A DNA stretch of 47,754 bases from Actinomadura sp. DC4 (GCF_030406325.1 NZ_JAUEQY010000052.1:1-47754), one strand, 5' to 3'; positions 25,584-33,350 are shown, numbered from the stretch's first letter. The notes: a model not told the origin generated them from the letters alone. Program-made: numbers and translations.

Positions 25584-26161
25584 CAGGAGGATGGGAGCGG
25601 CGCGGCGGGTACGGCCGAGGCGAAGATCCGCACCCGGCGCGCGCCCGGAGGACGCTTCGAGGGGTCGCGCAGGCGTTCCTGGGCGCGTACGGCGATCGCC
25701 GTGAGCGCGTCGTTGAGCTCGGCCAGCTCCTCGGCGGTGAGCCACGTGACGCTCTGCGCGAAGTTCGCGGCGTCCTGCCACTCGGGCGGGTCGGTGCGCC
25801 GCCAGGCCTGCCAGTCGCGCAGCGCGGCGAACTCCTGCTCGTAGACCATCGCGCTCAGCTCGTCGCTCGCGGCGGCCACGTCGCCGGGCTCGTCACTGTC
25901 GCCCCAGCTCAACGTGTGCGCCACGGGCCGCCACGGACGGTTGCGGCCGCTCCCGCCGCCGGTCTCCTCGACGAAGCCGTACTTGGCGAGCTGCCGCAGG
26001 TGCCACGAGCAGTTCGCGGGGCTCTCGCCGATCATCTCGGCGAGCTCGGTCGCGGTCGCGGTCCCGCGTTCGTACAGGGCCTGCCGTAGCCGCATGCGTA
26101 CGGGATGCGCCAGCACACGAAGCTCGGCAACGTCGCGCAGCTTCCGCTCGGATCCGCTCAT
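25583..26161 (-). CDS. ArsR/HTH_20-type transcriptional regulator
   Basis: A 192-residue protein with a winged helix at about residues 12-70: LRVLAHPVRMRLRQALYERGTATATELAEMIGESPANCSWHLRQLAKYGFVEE. The remainder is helical with several tryptophans and may bind a ligand. No Cys-based metal site of classic ArsR type is seen apart from one cysteine in the HTH, so an organic effector is more likely. It has a leaderless promoter (TATCGT, then 7 bases, then ATG) overlapped by a large palindrome, so it probably autoregulates the exporter operon. Confidence 0.87.
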   Translation of the reverse strand: MSGSERKLRDVAELRVLAHPVRMRLRQALYERGTATATELAEMIGESPANCSWHLRQLAKYGFVEETGGGSGRNRPWRPVAHTLSWGDSDEPGDVAAASDELSAMVYEQEFAALRDWQAWRRTDPPEWQDAANFAQSVTWLTAEELAELNDALTAIAVRAQERLRDPSKRPPGARRVRIFASAVPAAPLPSS

Positions 26162-26168
26162 GGACGCG

Positions 26169-26206
26169 ACGATAGCCCTCGAAAGGCCCTTTCGAAAGGG
26201 CCTTTC
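26169..26206 (-). promoter_or_regulatory. ArsR-type operator palindrome and leaderless promoter
   Basis: A perfect 26-bp inverted repeat (26181-26206) is built from GAAAGGCCCTTTC and its complement. Each 13-base half is itself a GAAAGG-C-CCTTTC dyad, so two dimers could bind side by side. It covers the predicted -35 region and spacer of the regulator promoter, whose -10 box TATCGT (minus strand, 26174-26169) sits 7 bases before the ATG at 26161. The palindrome also begins exactly at the stop codon of the convergently read MarR gene, so a terminator role for that gene is possible. Confidence 0.65.
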
Positions 26207-26643
26207 TATACGTCGGTGATCACCACGTTGTCGTGCAGGCGGCCGAGCAGGCGTTCCAGCGCGGCGACGTCCTCCTGCTCCAGACCGGCCCGCAGGCGCT
26301 GGTCGTGGGCGCGTGCGGCGGCGGCCAGGCGGAAGAAGAGGGCCTCGCCCTGCTCGGTGAGACGCACCTGGTGCACCCGGCGGTTGGCGGGGTCGCGCCG
26401 GCGGGTGATCAGGCCGTCGGCCTCCATCGCGTTGAGGTGATGGGTCAGCGTCGCGCCCTGGATGCCGACCGCCTCGGCGAGTTCGCGCTGGTTGCAGGTG
26501 GGGTGCGTCTTCAGCGAGATCAGGATGAGCCAGATCGGGGTCGAGCCGCCGGCCGCGGCCAGGGCGTCGTCGAAGGCGCGCCCGACGATCTTCGCGGTAC
26601 GGGCGAGGGTCAGGCCGATCGGCCGGCCGGCGGGCTTGGTCAC
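26206..26643 (-). CDS. MarR-family transcriptional regulator
   Basis: A 145-residue MarR protein. The winged helix spans about residues 45-105: PTCNQRELAEAVGIQGATLTHHLNAMEADGLITRRRDPANRRVHQVRLTEQG, with the DPxNRR wing typical of the family. It is divergent from the DHA2 efflux gene, the usual arrangement for a repressor of drug export. The start is GTG at 26643. Its stop lies at the edge of the ArsR operator palindrome, so read-through could couple it with the downstream ArsR unit. Confidence 0.92.
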   Translation of the reverse strand: MTKPAGRPIGLTLARTAKIVGRAFDDALAAAGGSTPIWLILISLKTHPTCNQRELAEAVGIQGATLTHHLNAMEADGLITRRRDPANRRVHQVRLTEQGEALFFRLAAAARAHDQRLRAGLEQEDVAALERLLGRLHDNVVITDV

Positions 26644-26679
26644 CCGAGAAGCCTACCGCCTAGGTCGACATCAAAGCGT

Positions 26680-26708
26680 TTGACATCTAACCGATAGATA
26701 TCTAACGT
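26680..26708 (+). promoter_or_regulatory. Promoter and MarR-type operator of the DHA2 efflux gene
   Basis: TTGACA (26680-26685) and TAACGT (26703-26708) are separated by exactly 17 bases. A 10-bp perfect palindrome TAGATATCTA (26695-26704) overlaps the end of the spacer and the -10 box, and a second dyad, TCAAA-GCG-TTTGA (26671-26683), overlaps the -35. Both are suitable sites for the divergently encoded MarR protein. The 145-bp intergenic region is notably AT-rich for this genome. Confidence 0.6.
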
Positions 26709-26788
26709 TTGAGAGGGTTCGCGACGACGTTCGCGGCAGTGACCAGGCGACGTCCCGTACGGGGGCGTCATCGGCCGAGGAGGATCCG

Positions 26789-28228
26789 ATGGCAGCGAGC
26801 AGCACAGACCGGCGCAGTCCCGGCCGGACTGCGGGCGACCGGCGCTGGACCGCGCTGATCGTCATCGCCGTCGCCCAGCTCATGACGGCGCTGGACGCCA
26901 CCATCGTGAACATCGCGCTGCCGTCGGCGCAGCGGTCGCTGGGGTTCGGCGACGCCGACCGGCAGTGGGTGATCACCGCGTACACGCTCACGTTCGCCGG
27001 CCTGCTGCTGCTCGGCGGCCGGATCGCCGACCGGTTCGGGAGGCGGCGGTCGTTCCTGGCCGGGCTGGCCGGGTTCGCCGCCGCCTCGGCTCTGGCCGGC
27101 GCCGCGCCGGGGCTGCCGGTGCTGATGGCGGGCCGGGCGCTGCAGGGCGCGTTCGCCGCGCTGCTCGCCCCGACGGCCCTGTCCCTCATCGCGGTGACCT
27201 TCCGCGACGTCAAGGAGCGCGGCACGGCGTTCGCCGTGTACGGCGCGGTGGCCAGCAGCGGGGCCGCGATCGGGCTGATCCTCGGCGGTGTCCTCACCGA
27301 GTACCTGCAGTGGCGGTGGTGCCTCTACGTCAACATCGCCGTCGCGGCCGCCGCGTTCGTCGCGGGACGCGCGGTGCTGCCCGACCCGCCGGCCGGATCG
27401 GGCGCCCGGCCGCAGGTCGCCGACGCCGCCCTGATCACCGGCGGGATCGCCGCCGTGGTCCTCGGCTGCGCGCAGGCGGCGCCGCACGGCTGGGGCTCGG
27501 CCGAGGTCATCGCGCCTCTCGCGGTCGCCGCCGTCGCCATCGCGGCGTTCCTCCTCATCCAGGCCCGGCGCGCCGAGCCGCTGCTGCCGCCGTACCTGCT
27601 CACGCGGCCGGACCGGATCGGCGCGTACGTCGCGGTCGGCGCCGCCGTGGTCGGGTCGTTCGGGATGTTCCTCCTGCTCACCTACTACTTCCAGGCCGTC
27701 CTGGGCTACACGCCGCTCAAGGCCGGCCTGGCGTTCCTGCCGATGACCGCGGCCGTCTCCGGCAGCGGGTACCTCGTCGCCGGCCGGATCCTGCCCCACG
27801 TGCGCCCGCGGACCCTGATGACGCCCGGCCTGCTGCTGGCCGCCGCCGGGCTGGCGCTGCTGTCCACGCTGGATGTGGGCAGCGGCTACCTCGGTCTGGT
27901 CCTGCCCGCCGAGATCCTGGTCGGCGCGGGGATGGCCGGCGTCTTCACCCCCGCGATCAACGTCGTGACCGGCGGCGTCGACCCGCGCGACGCGGGCGTG
28001 GCGGCCGCGGTGGCCAACACCGCCATGCAGGTCGGCGGGTCCGTCGGCGTCGCGGTGCTCAACACGATCGCGGTCACCGCCACCCACCACCGGCTGGCCC
28101 GGCACACGCCGCCGGGCGAGGCGCTCGTCCGCGGCTTCGGCACCGCCGCGGGCTCGGCGTCGATCCTGCTGGCCTGCGTCGCCGTCGCCGTCCTTCTCGT
28201 CGTACGCACACCGCGCTCGACACACTGA
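26789..28228 (+). CDS. DHA2-type MFS multidrug efflux transporter
   Basis: A 479-residue membrane protein with about 14 helices. It begins ALIVIAVAQLMTALDATIVNIALPSAQ, the DHA2 hallmark (LDxTIVNVALP). Motif A is GGRIADRFGRRRSF and motif C-like sequence is YGAVASSGAAIGLILGG, marking a drug:H+ antiporter. ATG 26789 has a GAGGAGG ribosome site. The adjacent MarR gene and operator make inducible efflux of an amphiphilic or aromatic compound the likely role. A VOC protein gene lies 81 bases downstream, possibly co-transcribed. Confidence 0.92.
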   Translation: MAASSTDRRSPGRTAGDRRWTALIVIAVAQLMTALDATIVNIALPSAQRSLGFGDADRQWVITAYTLTFAGLLLLGGRIADRFGRRRSFLAGLAGFAAASALAGAAPGLPVLMAGRALQGAFAALLAPTALSLIAVTFRDVKERGTAFAVYGAVASSGAAIGLILGGVLTEYLQWRWCLYVNIAVAAAAFVAGRAVLPDPPAGSGARPQVADAALITGGIAAVVLGCAQAAPHGWGSAEVIAPLAVAAVAIAAFLLIQARRAEPLLPPYLLTRPDRIGAYVAVGAAVVGSFGMFLLLTYYFQAVLGYTPLKAGLAFLPMTAAVSGSGYLVAGRILPHVRPRTLMTPGLLLAAAGLALLSTLDVGSGYLGLVLPAEILVGAGMAGVFTPAINVVTGGVDPRDAGVAAAVANTAMQVGGSVGVAVLNTIAVTATHHRLARHTPPGEALVRGFGTAAGSASILLACVAVAVLLVVRTPRSTH

Positions 28229-28254
28229 CGCCGCGCAGAGAGAGGCCATCGATC

Positions 28255-28308
28255 ATGACCGTCAAGGACGCCATCGTCGGCCCGCTGGGCCTTCCGGGGG
28301 AGAAGTGA
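28255..28308 (+). CDS. Possible 17-aa ORF between efflux and VOC genes
   Basis: ATG 28255 to TGA 28308 encodes MTVKDAIVGPLGLPGEK, preceded by AGAGAGG at a plausible distance. The end of this ORF (GGGGGAGAAG) doubles as the ribosome site for the VOC gene that starts two bases later. It could couple translation of the VOC gene to upstream ribosomes, be a decayed gene start, or be chance. No homology is recognised. Confidence 0.3.
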   Translation: MTVKDAIVGPLGLPGEK

Positions 28309-28309
28309 G

Positions 28310-28687
28310 ATGCCGGTACAGCTGAACCACACGATCGTGCACATTACGGACAAGCGGGGGTCGGCGGAGCTCCTCGCGGAGATCCTCGGCCTGCCGGCCC
28401 CGACGGCGTACGGGCCCTTCGCGGTCGTCCAGGTCGCGAACGGGGTGTCCCTGGACTTCCTCGACGGCACCGGGCCGGTCCGGCAGCAGCACCTCGCGTT
28501 CCTGGTCACCGAGGAGGAGTTCGACCAGATCTTCGGCCGGATCAAGGCGCTCGGGCTGGAGTACTGGGCCGACCCGTTCCGCGCCGAGCCGGGCCGGATC
28601 AACGGCAACGACGGTGGCCGCGGCGTCTACTGGGCCGACCCGGACGACCACAATCTGGAGATCATCACCCGCCCGTACGGCGGCTAG
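28310..28687 (+). CDS. VOC-family (glyoxalase/bleomycin-resistance-fold) protein
   Basis: A 125-residue vicinal-oxygen-chelate protein. The pattern starts with LNHTIVHITDK (first metal-side histidine), continues through DFLDGTGPVRQQHLAFLV (second histidine) and ends GVYWADPDDHNLEIITRPYG, whose glutamate is the usual third ligand. Such proteins are small dioxygenases, glyoxalases or drug-sequestering proteins. The association with a DHA2 exporter suggests modification or binding of the same toxic compound, but this is inference. ATG 28310 has a strong ribosome site. Confidence 0.88.
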   Translation: MPVQLNHTIVHITDKRGSAELLAEILGLPAPTAYGPFAVVQVANGVSLDFLDGTGPVRQQHLAFLVTEEEFDQIFGRIKALGLEYWADPFRAEPGRINGNDGGRGVYWADPDDHNLEIITRPYGG

Positions 28688-28692
28688 CCGCC

Positions 28693-30108
28693 TCAGCGTG
28701 AGCGCATCTCACCGACGACGTCGGCCAGGAGGCCGATCCCCTCGGCGATGGTGCGCTCGCCGAGCGTGGCGTAGCCGAAGATCAGGCCGCCGGCGCCCTC
28801 GGCGGCGATACGGTACGGCCCGACGCCGTAGACGCCGAGCCCGCGCCGCGCGGCCGCCGTCACCACGGCGGCCTCGTCCAGGCCGGGCGGCAGCCAGGCG
28901 ACGAGGTGCAGGCCCGCCGCGACACCGGCCGGTTCGAGCTCGGGCAGCCGCTCCCGCAGGGCGGACAGCAGCGCGTCGCGGCGCCGCCGGTAGACCGGCC
29001 GCATCCGGCGCAGGTGCCGGTCGAACTCCCCGCGCGTGAGGAAGTCGGCGAACGCGAGCTGGTCGATCACGGGCGAGCCGCGGTCGGCGGCGACCTTGGC
29101 CGCGGCGACGTCGCCGACGAGGTGGCGGGGGACCACGAGCCAGCCGATCCGCAGACCGGGCGCCAGCGTCTTGCTGGCCGTGCCGGCGTAGACGACCCGG
29201 TCGGGCGCCAGGCCCTGGATGGCGCCGACGGGCGCGCGGTCGTAGCGGTACTCCGCGTCGTAGTCGTCCTCGACCACCAGCGCGTCCCGCCGTGCCGCCC
29301 ACCGGAGCACGGCCGCGCGCGACTCGGCCGACAGCACACCGCCGGTCGGCCACTGGTGCGACGGGGTCAGGACCAGGACGTCCGCGTCGAGCCGGTCCAG
29401 CGCGCCGACGCGCACGCCGTCCTGGTCGACCGGGACGCCGACCACGTCGAGCCCGGCGGCGCGGGCGGCCACCCGTGCGTCGTCGCCGGAGGAGGGGTCC
29501 TCGACCGCGATCCGCCGCGCCCCCGACGCGGCCAGCACCTGGACGATGAGCGTGATGCCCTGGCCGTACCCGTTGCAGATCACGATGTCGCGAGGGTCGG
29601 CCGCGGCGCCGCGCACGCGGTTGAGGTAGTCGGCGATCGCCTCGTGCAGCTCCGGCGCGCCCCGGCCGTCGAGGTAGCCGAACCGCTCGTTCGGCGCCTC
29701 GGTGAGCACCCGGCGGATCGAGCGCAGCCAGGCCGCGCGCGGGAAGCTGGACACGTCCGCACGGCCGTAGCCGAAGTCGATCCGCGGCCGTGGCGACGGC
29801 GCCGGGCGTACGGGCGCCGGCGCGGGCTCGGGGCCGATCGCGACCTGCGTGTAGCCGCCGGCCCGGCTGGTCACGTAGCCCTCCGCGGCGAGCTGCTGGT
29901 ACGCCTCGACGACCACGCCGCGCGAGACGCCGAGGTCGGCGGCGATGGTCCGGGTGGGCGGCAGCGCGCTGCCCAGGGGAAGGCGCCCGGAGCGGATGCC
30001 CGCCCGGATCGAGGCCTCGATCTGGCGGTGCAGCGGAACGGCGTCGTCCCGGCGGAGCTCGACGAGGAGCTCGCCGGTGAGCTGAGAATTGGTTCGTTTT
30101 CCGGCCAC
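28693..30108 (-). CDS. MocR/PdxR-type GntR-aminotransferase fusion regulator
   Basis: A 471-residue MocR regulator. Residues 20-90 are a GntR winged helix (LPPTRTIAADLGVSRGVVVEAYQQLAAEGYV). Residues 110-471 are a fold-type I aminotransferase-like domain with the PLP lysine in TASKTLAPGLR (K313) and DDYDAEYRYDRAPV upstream of it. These proteins sense PLP or an amino compound and usually control a divergent gene, here the FAD oxidoreductase 47 bases away. The start is GTG at 30108. The gene ends five bases from the VOC stop on the opposite strand. Confidence 0.92.
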   Translation of the reverse strand: MAGKRTNSQLTGELLVELRRDDAVPLHRQIEASIRAGIRSGRLPLGSALPPTRTIAADLGVSRGVVVEAYQQLAAEGYVTSRAGGYTQVAIGPEPAPAPVRPAPSPRPRIDFGYGRADVSSFPRAAWLRSIRRVLTEAPNERFGYLDGRGAPELHEAIADYLNRVRGAAADPRDIVICNGYGQGITLIVQVLAASGARRIAVEDPSSGDDARVAARAAGLDVVGVPVDQDGVRVGALDRLDADVLVLTPSHQWPTGGVLSAESRAAVLRWAARRDALVVEDDYDAEYRYDRAPVGAIQGLAPDRVVYAGTASKTLAPGLRIGWLVVPRHLVGDVAAAKVAADRGSPVIDQLAFADFLTRGEFDRHLRRMRPVYRRRRDALLSALRERLPELEPAGVAAGLHLVAWLPPGLDEAAVVTAAARRGLGVYGVGPYRIAAEGAGGLIFGYATLGERTIAEGIGLLADVVGEMRSR

Positions 30109-30122
30109 GATATCGGACCTTA

Positions 30123-30151
30123 ATCCCTGTACCGATTCCTGTCAGTGTCAA
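30123..30151 (-). promoter_or_regulatory. Promoter of the MocR gene
   Basis: On the minus strand TTGACA (30151-30146) is followed after 17 bases by AGGGAT (30128-30123), about 14 bases before the GTG at 30108. The -35 box ends only five bases from the divergent ATG at 30156, so MocR binding here would affect both genes. Confidence 0.45.
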
Positions 30152-30155
30152 AGAC

Positions 30156-31508
30156 ATGACGACAACGACGGAGTACCGCGCACTGGACCGGCTCGACGGG
30201 TCGCTGCTCCTGCCGGGCGACGCGGGATACGACGAGGCGCGCACCGTGTGGAACGCCATGGTGGACCGGCGGCCGCGGATGATCGTCCGCTGCGCGAGCA
30301 CCGGAGACGTGATCACGGCGGTGCGCGCCGCGCGCGCGATGGACCTGGAGATCGGCGTGCGCTGCGGCGGGCACAGCGCGCCCGGGCTCGCCGTCCCCGA
30401 GGGCGGGCTGATGATCGACCTGACCCCGATGGGCGGCGTACGGGTCGACCCCGTACGGCGCCGGGCGCGGGTCCAGGGCGGGGCGCTGCTCGGCGCGCTG
30501 GACCGCGCGGCGCAGCGGTACGGCCTGGCCACCACGGCCGGGAACGTCTCCCACACCGGGGTCGGCGGCCTCACCCTCGGCGGCGGCATGGGCTGGCTCG
30601 CCCGCCAGTACGGCCTGGCCTGCGACAACGTCGAGCGGTTCACGATGGTGACCGCCGACGGCGACGTCGTACGGGCGAGCCGGACCGAGAACCCCGACCT
30701 GTTCTGGGGCCTGCGCGGCGGTGGCGGCAACTTCGGCGTCGTCACCGAGTTCGTCTTCCGGCTGCACCCGGCGGGGACGCGCACGCTCGTGGCGGAGTAC
30801 GCCTTCCCGCTCGGCCGCGCGCTGCCCGCGCTGCGCCACTGGCGCGACCTGAACACCGAGGCGCCCCGCCCGGCCACCTTCACCGCCTCGATCGGCGGCG
30901 ACGGCCGGGCCGTTCTCGGGTTCGTCTGGGTCGGCGACCCCGGCCGCGCCCGCCCGCTGCTCCAGGCGATGCGCGGCCTCGGCCGCCCGGCCGGTGAGCG
31001 CGTGTACGAGCCGAGTTACCTCGAACTCCAGCGGCGGGAGGACACGGTGGGCCGGCACGCGCTGCGGAGATACTCCAAGGGCCACTACCTGCGCGGTCTT
31101 CCCGACGAGGCGATCGAGGCGTTCCTGTCCCGGGGGAGCGGGGACGACCCGCCGAACGCGGGGCTGCAGGCGTACGGCGGGGCGATTCGCGACGTGCCGG
31201 ACGACGACGCCGCCTTCGGCCACCGGGACGCGCTCTTCGAGTTCGGTACCGGGACGAGCTGGACCGACCCGGCCGAGGACGACGTGCGGGCCGCCGCCGT
31301 CCGGCGGTGCGCGCGGGCGCTCGGCCCCTTCGCCGCCGGCGTCTACGTCAACGCACTGAACGACGACGGCCCCGAAGGGGTCCGCCGCGCGTACCCGCCC
31401 GCCAAGCTCGCCCGGCTGACCGGGCTGAAGACCCGCTACGACGCAGGCAACGTGTTCCACCTGAACCACAACATCCGCCCGGCGGCCCTCACGCGGGCGC
31501 CCCGATGA
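30156..31508 (+). CDS. FAD-linked oxidase (berberine-bridge-enzyme-like)
   Basis: A 450-residue FAD_binding_4/BBE protein. The flavin-attachment histidine is in RCGGHS (H73). The second attachment cysteine of bicovalent members is absent: the site reads AGNVSHTGVGGLTLGGGMGWL, so a single 8-alpha-histidyl bond is expected. LFWGLRGGGGNFGVVTEF follows, and the C-terminus YDAGNVFHLNHNIRP is the BBE motif. It oxidises an alcohol, sugar or secondary-metabolite substrate using O2. No signal peptide. It is divergent from the MocR gene, so probably under its control, and overlaps the convergent methyltransferase gene by 20 bases. Confidence 0.92.
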   Translation: MTTTTEYRALDRLDGSLLLPGDAGYDEARTVWNAMVDRRPRMIVRCASTGDVITAVRAARAMDLEIGVRCGGHSAPGLAVPEGGLMIDLTPMGGVRVDPVRRRARVQGGALLGALDRAAQRYGLATTAGNVSHTGVGGLTLGGGMGWLARQYGLACDNVERFTMVTADGDVVRASRTENPDLFWGLRGGGGNFGVVTEFVFRLHPAGTRTLVAEYAFPLGRALPALRHWRDLNTEAPRPATFTASIGGDGRAVLGFVWVGDPGRARPLLQAMRGLGRPAGERVYEPSYLELQRREDTVGRHALRRYSKGHYLRGLPDEAIEAFLSRGSGDDPPNAGLQAYGGAIRDVPDDDAAFGHRDALFEFGTGTSWTDPAEDDVRAAAVRRCARALGPFAAGVYVNALNDDGPEGVRRAYPPAKLARLTGLKTRYDAGNVFHLNHNIRPAALTRAPR

Positions 31509-32268
31509 CGACGGTGGCGTACAGCTCCTCCGAGACGACGACGCGGGGGACCAGGCCGCCGTCGGCGAAGGCCGCGACGGCGTGCGGCGCCTGGCGTTCG
31601 CTGGTCTCGACCAGCAGGTGGCCGCCCGGCGCCAGCCATCGCCCGGCGCCGGCCGCCACCCGCCGCAGGACGTCGAGCCCGTCGCCGCCGCCGTCCAGCG
31701 CCACCCGGGCCTCGTGCACGCGGGCCTCCGCGGGCAGCAGCGCGACCTCATCGGTCGGCACGTACGGCACATTGGCCGCCAGCACGTCGACACGGCTCCA
31801 CAGCGCGGCGGGCAGCGGGTCGTACAGGTCGCCCTCGTACACCGTCCCGATGCCGGCGAGGTTGCGGCGCGCGCAGCGCACCGCGGCCGGGTCGATGTCG
31901 GCGGCGTGCAGTTCGGCCGGTTCGAGCGCGGCGGCCAGCGCGACGCCGAGCGCGCCCGAGCCGCAGCAGAGGTCGAGGACGACGGCGGGCCCCCGCCCGG
32001 CGAGGGCGACGGCCTGCCGCACGAGGAACTCCGTACGGCGGCGGGGCACGAAGACCCCGGGCTCCACCGCGATCCGCAGGCCGCAGAACTCCGCCCAGCC
32101 CAGGACGTGCTCGAGCGGCAGCCCGGCGGCCCGGCGGTCCACCATCGCGGCGAGGTCGGCCGGTGTACGCGCGGCGGAGAACAGGAGCCGCGCCTCGTCT
32201 TCGGCGAAGACGCATCCCGCGGCGCGAAGCCGGGTGACGACGGCGGATTCGGACAGAGAAACGGACAT
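31489..32268 (-). CDS. PrmC/HemK-related putative protein-glutamine N5-methyltransferase
   Basis: A 259-residue SAM methyltransferase of the PrmC-related group whose substrate is unknown. The N-terminal helical domain (residues 1-85) resembles PrmC (PLEHVLGWAEFCGLRIAVEPGVFVPRRRTE). SAM motif I is LDLCCGSG (98-105), and the catalytic motif that is NPPY in PrmC is NVPY here (166-169). The change is typical of the related family rather than true release-factor methylases. The gene is preceded by a leader region with its own promoter, a short ORF and a strong hairpin, suggesting attenuation control. The ATG at 32268 follows a GGAAGG ribosome site. Confidence 0.87.
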   Translation of the reverse strand: MSVSLSESAVVTRLRAAGCVFAEDEARLLFSAARTPADLAAMVDRRAAGLPLEHVLGWAEFCGLRIAVEPGVFVPRRRTEFLVRQAVALAGRGPAVVLDLCCGSGALGVALAAALEPAELHAADIDPAAVRCARRNLAGIGTVYEGDLYDPLPAALWSRVDVLAANVPYVPTDEVALLPAEARVHEARVALDGGGDGLDVLRRVAAGAGRWLAPGGHLLVETSERQAPHAVAAFADGGLVPRVVVSEELYATVVIGAPA

Positions 32269-32288
32269 GGAGGCGCCTTCCGGTTGAT

Positions 32289-32344
32289 GGGCGCTCTCGG
32301 CGGCCTACCTCAGACGGCCCGCACGCCGCGAGATGAGAGCACCC
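32289..32344 (-). promoter_or_regulatory. Leader hairpin upstream of the PrmC-like gene
   Basis: On the minus-strand RNA, GGGUGCUCUC (32344-32335) can pair along all ten bases (one G-U) with GAGAGCGCCC (32298-32289), which lies about 20 bases before the ATG. An inner CUCGCGGC/GCCGC(C)GAG pairing competes or extends the stem. The 5' arm is within a short ORF, so translation of that ORF would change the fold near the ribosome site. This is the layout of a leader-peptide attenuator. Confidence 0.45.
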
Positions 32345-32381
32345 GGTCTGATCTGCCGGTAATGGGTCTCACCTCCTCCAC
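32310..32381 (-). CDS. Possible leader peptide of the PrmC-like gene
   Basis: From GTG 32381 (or the in-frame GTG at 32372, embedded in GGAGGAGGTGAG) to the TGA at 32310 an ORF encodes up to 23 residues ending ITGRSDRVLSSRGVRAV. The start is ambiguous because the strong purine tract touches the second GTG. It lies about 10-20 bases after a predicted transcript start. Arg- and Ser-rich nascent peptides can stall ribosomes, but stalling here is only a hypothesis. Confidence 0.35.
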   Translation of the reverse strand: MEEVRPITGRSDRVLSSRGVRAV

Positions 32382-32397
32382 GTCTCTGACGCCGGCA

Positions 32398-32403
32398 ACT
32401 CTA
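32398..32403 (-). promoter_or_regulatory. -10 box of the leader/PrmC-like transcript
   Basis: TAGAGT on the minus strand is a very good actinomycete -10 box. It would start a transcript near 32391, giving a leader of about 120 bases ahead of the ATG at 32268. No recognisable -35 hexamer. Confidence 0.45.
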
Positions 32404-32446
32404 GCGGAGCCCCCGCAGCGCCACGCCGCGGCCACGTCGAACCCGG

Positions 32447-33271
32447 TCAGCCGCCGAGGTCGCCGATGAAGTCCGTCAGCAGCGCGGCGAAGCGTTCCGG
32501 TGTCTCCTGGTGCGGCGCGTGGCCGGCGCCGGGGATCAGTTGTACCTCTCCGCGCCACAGCGCGGGGATGGTGAGCCCGCGCAGATAGTCGAGGTTGACC
32601 AGCTGCTCGCCGGCGCCGTGCAGGATGGCCAGCGGCCGGCGGAGCTCTGCGACGATCGCGACCTCGTCCGCGAACCGGCCTTCGCCGACGCTGGAGCCCA
32701 GCCCCGCGCGCGCCGCGCCGTCGGTGGCCAGGATGTCGGACACGAAGTCGCCGGTCGCGAGCGTCGAGCCGGGCGCGGTGAAGCTCTCGGCGAACGACAG
32801 CGCCTCGGCGTCGCTGAGGCTCGGGCTGCCGACGGCGCTCATCGCCGGGTTCGGCAGGAACGCCTCCGGAAACTGCGCGGCCGAGGCGACCGGCGGTGCG
32901 CCGAAGATGACGAAGCCGGCCGCGTCCTGCAACGCCGGCGCGGCCTCCAGCGTGATCTGACCGCCCAGGCTCCACCCGACGACGACCGCGTCGGTGGCGC
33001 CGAGTGTCCGGGCGAAGCCGGCGAGCACGGCCGCGTATCCCGGCAGCGAGTAGTCGGACCGGTCCCTGGCCGGCTCGGACCGCCCATGGCCGGGCAGGTC
33101 GAACGCGAGGCAGCGGAACCGCCGGCCGAAAGCACCTGTCAGCAGGGGGAGCCAGGTTCTGGCCGAAGACGAGTTGCCGTGGATGAAGATGACCGTGCGG
33201 TCGCCTCCGCCGCCGGGGCTGTCCAGGTAAGCGATCCGCTGCCCAGCGATGTTCACGCTCAGTTGGTCCAC
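32447..33271 (-). CDS. Alpha/beta hydrolase
   Basis: A 274-residue alpha/beta hydrolase. The oxyanion-hole motif is FIHGNSSSARTW, the nucleophile elbow is GWSLGG, and the catalytic histidine is in GAGHAPHQE near the C-terminus; the acid is probably in the AILHGAGEQLVNLDYL region. It hydrolyses an ester, lactone or amide of unknown identity. The open frame extends to a TTG at 33343, but GTG 33271 has GAGGCGGAGA before it and yields the normal family start. It is divergent from the DUF574-type methyltransferase, with an 8-bp-arm inverted repeat in between. Confidence 0.85.
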   Translation of the reverse strand: MDQLSVNIAGQRIAYLDSPGGGGDRTVIFIHGNSSSARTWLPLLTGAFGRRFRCLAFDLPGHGRSEPARDRSDYSLPGYAAVLAGFARTLGATDAVVVGWSLGGQITLEAAPALQDAAGFVIFGAPPVASAAQFPEAFLPNPAMSAVGSPSLSDAEALSFAESFTAPGSTLATGDFVSDILATDGAARAGLGSSVGEGRFADEVAIVAELRRPLAILHGAGEQLVNLDYLRGLTIPALWRGEVQLIPGAGHAPHQETPERFAALLTDFIGDLGG

Positions 33272-33350
33272 TCTCCGCCTCTCGCTCCGCCGATCCGTCT
33301 TCCGCCAGGGCGATGGAGCATCTGGCGAAGCCGGTTGATTCAACTCGATA

